From: Prorocentrum cordatum
Lineage: Eukaryota; Sar; Dinophyceae; Prorocentrales; Prorocentraceae
DNA: 64,000 bases
Reading direction: 5' to 3'
NCBI GenBank assembly: GCA_963575745.1
Contig: CAUYUJ010021174.1
Location: forward strand, 62,001 to 126,000
Shown piece by piece: positions 10,640 to 19,929 of this stretch. Each line of letters starts with the position of its first letter. The stretch's first letter is position 1. Below the pieces are notes generated by a model that was not told the DNA's origin, searched no databases, and worked only from the letters and a program-made list of their open reading frames with translations. The position numbers were made by a program, and so were the translations under genes.

Positions 10640-10960
10640 TCACGGATGTCGAGGAGGCCATTATCAAAAGCGCTCGCCTTGGCGCCGCGCACATTCGCCA
10701 TAGAATTCTACAACGGTTTCAAAGATGGAGAGTGGGTCAATTTCCATGTGGTTCTCGCCCTAGCGCCGCGCACATTCGTCTTGAATATTTGCAGCAGTCG
10801 GCCGATTGCAAAGTGCGGCGCTCACTTCAACGCTGCACACATGTGCCTTACAGTCCTGCAGCAGCTTCAAGGACGAAGGGCGAGTGGTTTCAAACATTGT
10901 TCAATGGATTCGCAGGGTTGGAGTCCCAAGAACTATGTTCTGGCATGCTGTAGGATTGCC
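10640..10960. repeat. degenerate 65-80-base tandem repeats
   Basis: Units carrying CTCGCCNTGGCGCCGCGCACATTCG followed by a TTGAATATTTGCAGCA-type segment. Related to copies at 500-700. Confidence 0.6.
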
Positions 10961-11159
10961 AAGACACAACAGTCACGCTGATCCGCGAAATTGGAAATTG
11001 AAGTAAAGGCACGGCATTCTGACACGATTAAGGCACTTGGCCATGACTGAGGCACTTCACGATTGAGGCACTTCCTCCTCCTCTTCCTCATCATCCTCCT
11101 CCTCCTCCTCCTCCTCCTCGCTTCTCAACCCTACTCCTCCCGAGGGCCCCGTCTGGCCC

Positions 11160-13760
11160 CACTGGATCCTGGCTGCCCTTGCGCCTGCCGCTCGCCGTGG
11201 GCGTGGTCGCCGGCGCCGCCTTCGGGGACTTCGCGGGCTTGGCAGGCTCGGCCTCGGCCTCCTTCGGGGCCTTCTTCTCCTCGCGAGGGACGTATCCAAA
11301 TCTGTGACGATGTGTACAGACGGACTTGATTGGACAGGACGCGCGAGAGGGCACAAGACCCTTCCGAAGGCCACGTCGCCATTGGAGTGTAAAAAGGCAC
11401 GTGCCGCGAGGCACAAGACACGAGGGTACCCTTGAGCTGGCAGGGTCGACCTACTGATCCGGCCGGGCCGGCTGTTGCTTGTCAATCGGAGCTGGTGTCT
11501 CGGATGTCGCCCTCTGGGGCCCGTCTGCGGGCCACGGGACCATCGGGAACGAGTCCGGGGCGAAGAGCTGACCCAGGAGAAAAGGGTCGGGACGGCTGGG
11601 GCCGCGGACTGGACAAGATCACGTCGTCGGAGGTCCGGGTCCGCCTCCGTGGCCCTGGCTGCCTGGACACGGGGGCGCGATGCGGTGGATGCAGCAGGGG
11701 CGCGACCACAAGAGACCTTCCGCAAGAAACCCGACCCTGAGACCCCAGGACGTCCACATCGATTTTTTGGGGTGGGAACGTCGCGCTCGCCATCGCAAAG
11801 CCATCGAAGCCCAAGAAGCCCAGGGCACCCTGGAGGCAGGCAGGGTGTTTCTTGGCATGGGCCCCCACTGTACTCCGACCCCATCGGGGAGGCCCGTCTA
11901 TTGTTTCTTGGTGTGGGAACCTCACGCTTTCCACAGCCAAGCCATCGAAGCCCAAGAAGCCCAGGGCACCCTGGAGGCAAGCAGGGTGTTCCTTGGCATG
12001 GGCCCCCACTGTGCTCCGACCCCATCGGGGAGGTCCGTCTACTGTTTCTTGGTGTGGGAACCTCACGCTTTCCCAAAGCCAAACCATCGAAACCCAAGAA
12101 ACCCAAGGCGCCCTGGGGGCACGCAGGGTGCTTCTTGGCATGGGCCTGCACTGCGTCCCATGGCTGCGCGCCCCGCGCGGGGCATCCGAGCAGAGCCCCC
12201 CCCGTATAATATCCACGGTGTGGCGGCCGAGGCGTCCCCGTCCCCGCCACGGGGCCGTGGCCGCGGGTGTGTGCTCGCACCCGCACGGTCTCCTGCTTCG
12301 CCTCCGCAGCGGGGACCTCCTCTGCAGCATCCTTCTCCGCCGCGTGCTTCTGGTCCCTGCTGTCTTTGGTCAGGTAGTCCTCCACGTCCTCGAGCCCGAA
12401 CGCGTCGTAGATCTCCTCGAAGGTCTGGAACTCGTCCTTCTCCAGGCTGTTCTCGTCCACGTAGTACTCGACCGAGTCGCGCAGCTCGTCCAGGTCCTCC
12501 ATTGTCACCTCGTCGTTATCCAGCTTGCGCAGCATCTGCTCCAGCTTTGTGGTGTGCCACCTGTGCGTCTCCTGCACGAGCTTGAGGTGGGACCTGCCAG
12601 AGTCCTCGTCCTTCTTCTTGGACTTCTTGGTGGTCTGGGCCTGCGCTTCCAGGTCGGCGTCGATCTCGTCGATTCGTACATTCAGCTTGTCGACGTAGTC
12701 CTGGATCCAGGTCCTTGGGGAACCCAAGAGGTACCGATACCGCTCCGCTGCCCCCCGGACCTCTCCCGGGTTTCGTTCTAAGCAGAATTTCCAGGCGAAC
12801 CCGGCGGTGGCGACGACAGAGGCCCAGGAGGCCCAGAAAGGGGAAAAACGAGGGGAGGGTAAAGGTATGGGTGCCTGCTCCACCCCTGCGGTCCTGTGCT
12901 TGTTGCGCTCCTCTTCGTGCGGGTCCATCTTGTTCCCCTTCGATAGGCCCTCCTTGGAGTACGTCTTGGTCTTGGCGTCCCGCTCGAACTCCTTGAAGCG
13001 CTCCATGTCGTTCTCTATCTTCTTGCGCGCCTCGGTGAGGGGGTTCTTGTCCTTTAAACAAGCGCGTTCCACTACTCGCAAAGTAACGGCTCGCAAATAG
13101 TATGGCTCCGCCATGGGGGGGATTTACGATACACCACATCTATGCAGACCTGTGTGTTTCGAATGTTTGCGAGCAGGCACTTTGCGAGCAGTGGAACGCG
13201 CTCGGTGGTCCTTTATACTCTTGTCGTTCAGCCATATCTTGATCTGCTCCCTGTCCCGCTGCAGCTTCTTGATCTGCACTTTTAGCTCCGTCTCGAACTT
13301 CTCGCGCTGGTTGGGCTGCGCGGCGCTGTGGAAGTTCTCCCAAATGCTCTGGAACTCCTCGTGGGCGAAACACATATCCGTATCCGCGATCTCGCGGGCC
13401 AGGCCCCTGGGCCGCGACTTCGCGGATACGGGGCCCTTTTTCCGCAGAGGGCCCGCGCGAAACGCATACCCCGTGCGACCGCGCAGCCGCGGCATCGCGC
13501 CCCGGAACCCAGACTGCGCGGGCGCGGATTCGAAGATGCTCGCCGCTCGAGACTCGCCATCGCTCGGACGTCCATTCCCTGTGCGTGTTTCGGTTTCGTG
13601 CGTGGTTTTTTCGCCAAATGATTAAGGATGCTCCTCGATGGCCCCCACCGAGGAAAAAATGCACACGTCCGAGCGATGCCAGGGAGAGCTCCTCCAGGCC
13701 CTCGTCCACCTTCTTGAGCACCTTGTCCACCTCCCCCTGCAGCTTGCGCACCGCCGCCAT
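11160..13760 (-). CDS. CCR4-NOT complex subunit 3 (NOT3/CNOT3), N-terminal part, five exons
   Basis: Scaffold subunit of the cytoplasmic CCR4-NOT deadenylase. Exons: 13760-13692, 13357-13211, 13051-12894, 12713-12293 and from 11279 down to about 11160 (3' end unresolved). Residues 1-23 read MAAVRKLQGEVDKVLKKVDE plus GLE. Then come EFQSIWENFHSAAQPNQREK, IKKLQRDREQIKIWLNDKSI, IENDMERFKEFERDAKTKTY, WIQDYVDKLNVRIDEIDADL and LDNDEVTMEDLDELRDSVEY. These follow the NOT3 family N-terminal coiled-coil domain in order over about 235 residues, then an acidic and Lys/Pro-rich linker. All four introns (13358-13691, 13052-13210, 12714-12893, 11280-12292) start GA and end AG, lie between direct repeats and keep frame. 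The C-terminal NOT box is not found, so the gene is partial here. Confidence 0.85.
11705..12160 (+). repeat. element E2: about 141-base tandem array, three units
   Basis: Family E amplified head to tail. The phrase TTTCTTGGTGTGGGAACCTC starts at 11904 and again at 12045 (141 bases), and a related unit precedes it from about 11764. It occupies most of NOT3 intron 4. Confidence 0.85.
12714..12893 (-). mobile_element. introner-like element I, copy I1 = NOT3 intron 3
   Basis: The whole 180-base intron matches a dispersed sequence. On the minus strand it carries TGGGCCTCCTGGGCCTC, GTCGCCACCGCCGGGTTCGC, CGGGAGAGGTC and AGCGGTATCGGTACC. The same order is present at 49236-49424 on the plus strand, and partial copies are at 14470-14582 and 48636-48770. 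AGGACC is present at both exon edges. GA...AG splicing joins AAG CAC AG to G ACC TGG in frame. Confidence 0.75.
13052..13210 (-). mobile_element. introner-like element N, copy N1 = NOT3 intron 2
   Basis: 159-base intron with terminal inverted repeats: GAGCGCGTTCCACTGCTCGC at one end and GCGAGTAGTGGAACGCGC at the other. The octamer TAAAGGAC is repeated exactly at both sides. The GA...AG splice falls inside this repeat and restores SIK-DKNPL. A second copy with the same ends and centre is at 24464-24613. Confidence 0.85.
13358..13691 (-). mobile_element. NOT3 intron 1, built from elements K and J
   Basis: The plus-strand segment 13555-13680 (element K) is bounded by ATCGCTCGGACGT and ACGTCCGAGCGAT, an inverted repeat. 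Related K copies are at 30755-31113 and 40975-41100. Segment 13363-13545 (element J) has TATCCGTATCCGCGATCTCG and reverse-complement stretches, and relatives at 22955-23130 and 58820-58995. GAGGAG occurs at both exon edges and the intron can be read GA...AG. Confidence 0.65.
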
Positions 13761-13882
13761 CCGCGGCGCACCTCTCCTCCGCCCCGCCGCGGCCCCGCGG
13801 CCGTGCGGGCCGAGAGAGGCCCCCGGGGATGGGGTGCGAGCCCAGCCGAAACGGCTCATGGAAGGCACAGAGGAGGACGAAC

Positions 13883-13925
<43 letters not shown>

Positions 13926-13928
13926 AGA
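13883..13928. repeat. (GAC)n tract
   Basis: About 45 bases of GAC, upstream of the NOT3 start. The segment 13930-14470 shows no gene. Confidence 0.9.
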
Positions 13929-14469
13929 GGCGTCGTGCCATGGAAGAGGCGTGCGGCCAGCGGCTTGCGAGGGGGAAGGCCCGGCGATAAGGGGGACCCC
14001 TGGGCTCTCCAGTCGGGGAGGCGTACGACTCGGGTGCGGGGGACTCGGGTTGGCCTGACGGGGCCATCATAAAGATAACGAGACCCTATCCGAAATTTGA
14101 CGCGAACTCCCGCTGCAAACATCTCACGAAAACTGGACCGTCAAAATCCAGGACGCGCGCGTCAAGAAACGTCGGCAAACCCGCGTTTCGGCTTACTCGA
14201 GTCTAACGTTTCCCCGTTCCAGGCCAGAGTGCCCCAATGCCCCCCCACACCCTCGACGACTCCGAAGGGGGTGTGGTTTGCAACCCGCGCCTCGGGGGCG
14301 GGCGGTCGGGGACCTCGACAGAGATCTTCGCCGCGCCGCGACGAGGGCTCCTCAAACCTTTTGCGCAACGAAGTGGCCCACCAAGCCCCTGTAGCGCCGA
14401 TCGCACACCACACCTCGGCATGACCACACCCACTGTAGTCGCCGGCCCCCTGTGCAGCATCGGACGAGC

Positions 14470-14582
14470 ACCAGCGGTGGGACCAGAGGTGGGGAAGCAC
14501 GAGAGTAGCGATACCGCTGCTCCCAAGACCCCTCCCGGAGCCCGTCCTGACCAGGGCTGCGAGCAGCATCCATCCGCGGGGA
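14470..14582 (-). mobile_element. element I, partial copy I3
   Basis: Minus-strand sequence with GCTCCGGGAGGGGTCTTGGG and AGCAGCGGTATCGCTAC, matching the 3' half of NOT3 intron 3. Confidence 0.6.
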
Positions 14583-14589
14583 GGGGGAA

Positions 14590-14718
14590 AGGGAGGGGAG
14601 GGAGGGAGGGGAGGGGAGAGGGGGGGGGAGCAGAGTGATCCTAGATGGGGAGGGGAGAGGGGGAGGGGGGGAGAGGGAGGGGAGGGAGGGAGGGGAGGGG
14701 AGAGGGGGGGGGAGCAGA
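14590..14718. repeat. G-rich duplication
   Basis: Two copies of a GGGGAGGGAGGGAGGGG block with AGCAGAG and CCTAGATGGG, in tandem. Low complexity. Confidence 0.7.
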
Positions 14719-14874
14719 GGCCTCCTAGATGGGTCGGAGGATCGCGCCGCATCGTCGAGGTGCCTCGCCGATGCATCGGCTTTGGCGGCGGTGCCTCGGC
14801 GACCTCAGCCGAAAGAAACTCGGGCTCCACGTCGAGCCGCACCGGCGATGCGGCGTGATCCTCGGACCCCATCT
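14719..14874 (+). mobile_element. element C, copy C1
   Basis: Ends GGCCTCCTAGATGGGTCGG and GGACCCCATCTG are inverted. The interior has GGAGGATCGCGCCGCATCG against CGGCGATGCGGCGTGATCC, plus GCCGATGCATCGGC. Confidence 0.7.
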
Positions 14875-14887
14875 GCAGCAGGGGCCC

Positions 14888-15240
14888 GACCACAGGAAGC
14901 CTTCCACGAGAAACCCGACCCATGAGACCCCAGGACGTCCATCGATGTTTGTGAGAACGTCACGCTCTCCAAAGCCCAACCTTACCAGCCTGGAACATAT
15001 CCCTATCCCTAAGCTGGGCATCGCCTCAACACAATGCCAATCTTAGGGATTCCCTTAGTTTTTCAGGGCGCATTCCTAAGATTGTCATCGCCTTTTGGCG
15101 TGTCAATCTTAGGGATAGGGATACGTTCGAGGCTGGTGAAAACCATCGAAACCCAAGAAACCCATGGCACCCATGGGGGCACGCAGGGTGCTTCTTGGCA
15201 TGGGCCCCCCCTGCACTCCGACCCCGCCGGGGGAGAGACT
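14888..15240 (+). mobile_element. element E, copy E3 (split by D1)
   Basis: Family E left half to CAAAGCCCAACCT, then element D1, then the right half from AAACCATCGAAACCCAAG to GGCATGGGCCCCC. The order E-D-E shows that D inserted into an older E. Confidence 0.8.
14985..15136. mobile_element. element D, copy D1 (TA-flanked MITE)
   Basis: 152 bases with inverted ends CCAGCCTGGAACATATCCC and CCAGCCTCGAACGTATCCC, continuing TATCCCTAAG. The flank is TA on the left and TG on the right. A smaller internal inversion is AATCTTAGGGATT against CCTAAGATT. Confidence 0.85.
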
Positions 15241-15343
15241 CTGGGGACTACTTTTTGAATATTCTCTGACGTCTTGGGGGTATGTTTGAAGTATTTTTCA
15301 TTGTTCGTCGAAAATCCCCCTGTAGGGGGACACGCCCGACATA
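15235..15343. mobile_element. element F, right-hand fragment
   Basis: Contains GTCGAAAATCCCCCTGTAGG and GGGACACGCCCGAC, the right end of family F. No matching left end is visible. Confidence 0.6.
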
Positions 15344-15587
15344 AGCCCAGCCCCCCCCCCCCACGTGTGCGACCCTGGGCCCCTGGCTACCCACTGCTCC
15401 TGGGCCGTCCTCCGCGGCAGCGGCGGTCCTCTCGGGCGGTCTCCTCGGCGGTCTCTGCGGCCGTCCCCTGCCAGTCCTCTCGGCGGTTGCCGGCGATCGT
15501 TGGCGGGTTCCAGCGGCCTTCGGCGCGAAAGCTGGATGGCTGCGTTCGAACACCGAGCCCGATCGTGCACTACGTGCACGCGGAGCG

Positions 15588-15815
15588 AGGGGGAGGAGGA
15601 GGAGGAGGAGGAGGAGGAGGAGGAGGAGGAGGAGGAGGAGGAGGAGGAGGAGGAGGAGGAGGAGGAGGGAGGAGGGAGGGAGGAGGAGGAGGAGGGAGGA
15701 GGAGGAGGAGGAGGAGGGAGGAGGAGGAGAGGAGGAGGAGGAGGAGTCGAGGGGGAGGAGGAGGAGGAGGGGGAGGAGGAGAGAGAGGGAGGAGGAGAGG
15801 AGGGGGGAGGGCGAG
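15588..15815. repeat. (GGA)n tract
   Basis: About 225 bases of GAG/GGA repeats. Confidence 0.95.
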
Positions 15816-16858
15816 GAGGTACCCCCCCCCCCCGAACGCTGCCTCCAGTCCTCGCCCGCCCCCCCCTGCTCCTCCCGCGGGCCCGGCGAGGCCCTGCCTG
15901 GAGAGACGCCGCCCACGGCGCCCGGGGGCCAGAGAGCAGGCCGCGCCGCCGAGCCACTGCAGAGCCTCGTGGGGAAGGGGGGCCCTGGCGCGACACCGGC
16001 GCGCGGCGGGTGCTCGACGAGGCCCGCCGAGGGCCGCCGGGGCTCCGTGGCCGCCTGGGCCTTCCGGCCCGGTGGGGCCAGGAAGGATTCCGACGCGGAC
16101 GGACCCAGTTTGGGAGCGAGGCGTGGCCACAATGCTAGGACCCCCGCCCCTGGCCCGTCCCCCTCCCCCCGACTGATTCCTGTGCTCAAAGCCCTAAACC
16201 GACGGAGGCTCCAGTCCTCAATTGTTTTACGAAGGGAAAGTGCTCCAGCCGCAGATGTCGGCAAGAAGAAAGGAACATTTCCCCGGCTTCCACCGAGCGC
16301 AAGCGCTCCAGCCGCACACGGCGAATCTCCACTAGCAGTTTTGGTCCACTGACTGCAGGAAATCCTGCACATCTGGGCCGTCCTGATAAGTATCATCATG
16401 GTTCCATGGCTCTTTGCTCCGACGATCCGGCTGCAAGCAGGAGCGACCCCAGGCAAGAACGATCTTTGCCGCGCGGCTTTACGGGGCCACGGTAGGGCCA
16501 AATCCAAACACGCAAGCCGGCATTGGGGGGGCGCTGGGGGGGACCCCCGGAGGGGAACAGAACATGACACTGGCCCCCCGCGCCAGGGGCGGCGTTGAAG
16601 GCGCCGCCAAAGGGGTGCCCAGCGCCAGTCGGAGAAGCCTGCGCGGACCGCCGAACGTCTATGCTTCTGCAGCTGTGCGCTGCCCGAACTGGGGGGGAAC
16701 CCACTTGGGCCCGCACCACGGATCCCTCTGGCGAAGGGTCACTCTTTTCGCATCGCGCTTCTCCTCCGAGCAACCCAGATGCCAATGAAACCGCCCACTC
16801 CTTCTGTCATACGCAGTCAACATTTGCGAATCTGCACGAAATGCGGAACCGACCTCCA
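15816..16858. other. non-genic stretch
   Basis: G+C-rich then mixed sequence. A 440-residue minus-strand frame crosses the (GGA)n tract and has no recognisable domain, so I do not call it. Confidence 0.4.
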
Positions 16859-17092
16859 TTTGAGCAGGGACCGACCGTCCCGGCATTCCTATAGTCCTAC
16901 CACGAAATGTTCCTAGAACCCCAAAAAGTTCTCAGAACCAAAACAATGTTCTTAGAACATGCACCCGATGTGATAAAACAAAAAAGGCTCCGCCAAAAAT
17001 GTTATAAGAACAGTTCGCGGAAGCCACAACAGGTTCTTAAAACATGGTTTGGTGGGGCTATAGGCGAGCCAGGACGCTTCGCCGCTGCTTGA
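16859..17092 (+). mobile_element. palindrome-rich element A, copy A3
   Basis: Most regular copy: TTGAGCAGGGACCGACCGTC, ATGTTCCTAGAACCCC, CAATGTTCTTAGAACATGCA, ATGTTATAAGAACAG, GGTTCTTAAAACATGG and CCAGGACGCTTCGCCGCTG. Confidence 0.8.
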
Positions 17093-17832
17093 TCCATCCG
17101 ATTCTAAAATGGGGGCGGCACAGACGCCAGGCTCCCACGCCCCACCCCCCCTCCCAATAGCCACCCCCCCCATCGGCACCGCCCCCCACGCCGCCCTGCC
17201 ACGGGGGCCACAAAAGCCGCGCCGCCGCCGCGCACAGCGCGACGGACCAGCTGGCGCGACGCGAGGGCCGGCCACCCTGGCCCGCGCAGCAAAGCCCGCG
17301 CGTCGAGGCACGCTCGCGGGCTCGCGTGCGCGGACCGAACGTGCCACGAGGGCCCCCATCGCCCGATCCCAGCGGGCGCGCGCTGGAAGCCAGAGCCCCA
17401 AAGCCACGGGCACGCCTTGCAACCGCGCGCGCCCTGGCGGGGCGGCGCGCGCGCGTGCCCTCCTCGGGCTCGGGGATGCGAGAAGCACCCCCGAGCCCCA
17501 GAGATGCCGGCGCGCGCAGGCCCAGCTGGGCCTGCATTCAATGATCTGAACGAGTCTGAAGCAAATACAGGAAAATAACGCGATGCGAATGGCCAGCAAT
17601 GCTTTGCATAGATGCAATTGAAGATCAATCAACACAAGACTTTCCCATACAAACCTTGTATTTCCCAACCTACATGTTATATGGTACGTATACGTTCATA
17701 TTTTTAGAACTATCAGACCTCAGGGAGGAGGCACCCACTCGAGCGAAATCGATAGCTTCAATGGCTTTGCCTGGGCGCCCAGGCTGGACGACGGTCGGGC
17801 GCGGCGGGCAGTCCTGCAGGCCCAGTGGCCAC
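17093..17832. other. non-genic stretch
   Basis: Very G+C-rich to about 17530, then A+T-richer. No gene seen. Confidence 0.4.
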
Positions 17833-18020
17833 ACAAGAATTACTCTGACGGAAGAACCCCACATAAGAATCCTCCGGGCGAATCTGGAAAAAGCCATCAC
17901 CGTCGTCCTCGTGGTTGGTGAGGCGTCCTGGCTGTCTCTTCTGCGTATATTTCCTCTCGCCTTGGCGCGGGCCGCCCCTTCCTTCCTTACTCGTCCCTCG
18001 TCCCCTCGCCCCCCCTGTTT
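17833..18020 (+). repeat. segment shared in inverse with 39430-39615
   Basis: Contains GGCGAATCTGGAAAAAGCC, a CGTCGTCCTCGTGGTTGGTG stretch and TTCTGCGTATATTTCC. The reverse complement of all three, in order, is at 39430-39615. Confidence 0.8.
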
Positions 18021-18264
18021 GTTCCGCGCCCCGCACCTCCTCCCCTTCGCCTGTATGCATGAGCGCGCCATGTCGATGTTCCTCGCGCCGTCGCCGCCAC
18101 GGCCAAGCACAAGGCGCGTTCTCTACTGGTTCACGTTTGCGCACGTGAAGCCGTTGGGACAACCCCGGGCGGGCCAGGCTGTCGGTGCAACCCCGCGAGC
18201 CGTTGGCGCGCAAGACCAAGCCGTTGGGACAACCCCGCGGGCTTCGAGCGAGGCGCAGCCGCGC

Positions 18265-18747
18265 TCAGGCGGAAGGCAGCACGAAACCCAGCTCTGCCGC
18301 GAGCTGCTTCGCCTCCGCCCTGGACAAAACCGCTCTCTCGTCAAACTCCAGGAGCGCCTTCCGCAGGGACGCCGGCGGCCCGCGCTCCAGGAACTCTCGC
18401 GGCGGCGGCCGAAGGATCAGCATGTTCCGCATGCACGTAGCGCGGGAGAACATGACGTAGAGGTGCAGCCACCACTGCTCGTCCGACATGCCCGTGCGGC
18501 CAGCGTCCTCGTCTCTCGCGCAGTCGATGGTGACGCCCTTGCGCAACGTCTGGCCCTGCGACAGCGTGGAGGTCAGGTAGTACGCGTAGCGTCAGGGTGA
18601 ACCCCGAGCGGCGCACGCTGTGCGCCCCCGAGTCTGCCATGTGAACTCCCTTTCGCTGGGCCTGAACATCAGCAAGCTCCGCGCCCGCGCCTCGGCCTGG
18701 CCGTCGTCGTCGGCGCCTTCGGCGCCCTGTCGCAGCACCTCGGCGAC
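18265..18747 (-). pseudogene. SF1 helicase C-terminal exon (Pif1/UvrD_C-like) with an in-frame TGA
   Basis: Open from an acceptor-like CTCAG before 18747 to a stop at 18265, except for one TGA at 18594-18592. Downstream of it the frame reads RYAYYLTSTLSQGQTLRKGV, the classic HKSQG-type motif V neighbourhood. LYVMFSRATCMRNMLILRPP follows, a motif VI-like YVxxSR block, and then a basic tail ending LGFVLPSA. Upstream the same frame reads SLLMFRPSEREFTWQ and ends GSP just before the TGA. In such helicases a hydrophobic residue usually sits there, so the TGA looks like a nonsense change. No upstream helicase motifs were found, so this is a 3' fragment. The exon borders the satellite array directly. 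Confidence 0.65.
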
Positions 18748-19572
18748 CTGAGGAGCCCAAAAAAACTTCCTTGTTGCGTCCAAAATGTGGCCTGGGAGCT
18801 GCGTTCTGGCAGCGCGAGAACCCAAAATTGACGACAGTTACAGGTTTTGGATGACCCGCTCGGATTACCAACGTGATCTGCGGGCCCAGTAGGGGGGGGG
18901 CTCCCGCCTGAGACTTCCACGCAGTTCACTCACAGACGAGGCTCCCGCCTGAGACTTCCTCCATATTCAGGCTTGAGGAGCCCAAAAGTGACGACAGTTA
19001 CAGGGTTCCGATGACCCGCTCGGATTACCAACATGATCTGCGGGCCCCATAGAGGGGGGCTCCCGCCTGAGACGTCCTCACACATCACTCCAGAAGACGA
19101 GCTCCCGCCTGAGACTGTCCTCCAAATCAGCTTGACAGCCCAAAAGTGACGAAACAGTTACAGGGTTCCGATGACCCGCTCGGAATACCTGAACTTGATC
19201 TGCGGGCCCCGTAAGGGAGGGGGCTCCCGCCTGAACCTTCCTCAGATTTCATCACACGACGAGGCTCCCGCCTGAGACTTCCTCCAAATTCCAGGCTTGA
19301 GAGCTCAAAAGGTGACGACAGATTTTAAGGGTTTCCGATGACCCGCTCGGATAACCAACATGATCTGCGGGCCCCATAGGGACGGAGCTCCCGCCTGAGA
19401 CTTCCTCCCAATTCACTCACAGACGAGGCTCCCGCCTGAGACTTCCTCCATTTTCAGGCCTGTGGAGCCCAAAAGTGACGACCGTTACAGGGTTCCGATG
19501 ACCCGCTCGGATTACCAACGTGATCTGCGGGCCCCATAGGGAGGGGGCTCCCGCCTGAGACTTCCTCACAAT
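18748..19572. repeat. about 160-base satellite H, five units
   Basis: GACCCGCTCGGATTACC-type phrases start at 18853, 19013, 19173, 19340 and 19500 (spacings 160, 160, 167, 160). Each unit has CTGCGGGCCCCATAGGGAGG and two GCTCCCGCCTGAGACTTCCT phrases. An inverted array of the same family is at 38985-39290. Confidence 0.9.
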
Positions 19573-19678
19573 TTATTCAACGATGATGAGGATGAGGATG
19601 ATGAGTGGTGGTGAAGATGAGTGGTGAAGAGGATGATGATTGATTGTGAGTGGTGGTGGCGATGATGATGTTTGAATG

Positions 19679-19726
<48 letters not shown>

Positions 19727-19915
19727 TTCGTGAGCGTGTGAGAGAGTGCGAGTGATGATGATGAGTATGTGAGTGACTAAGCATGTGAGAGAGCATCATC
19801 GATGATGCTGATGAGGTTGATGATGAGAGAGTGTGAGTGAGTGTGAGTGTGTGTGTGTTCCTGTTCCTGCGCGGGGTGTCCAGAGAAAACAAGAACCCCA
19901 CTTTGGATGTGGGGA
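19573..19915. repeat. (ATG)n, GTGAGTGA repeats and shared 55-base block
   Basis: ATG repeats (19575-19830), GAGTGTGAGTG repeats, then CCTGCGCGGGGTGTCCAGAG and CCACTTTGGATGTGGGG. The same block, inverted, is at 38688-38745. Confidence 0.85.
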
Positions 19916-19929
19916 AAAAAAAATGGTCA

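Noticed and set aside
15248-16570. 440-residue minus-strand frame
   Set aside because: It crosses a GGA tract and an F fragment; no domain and no conserved-looking segment.
18748-19572. CRISPR-like array
   Set aside because: Units of 160 bases are similar throughout, with no unique spacers; this is a eukaryotic satellite.
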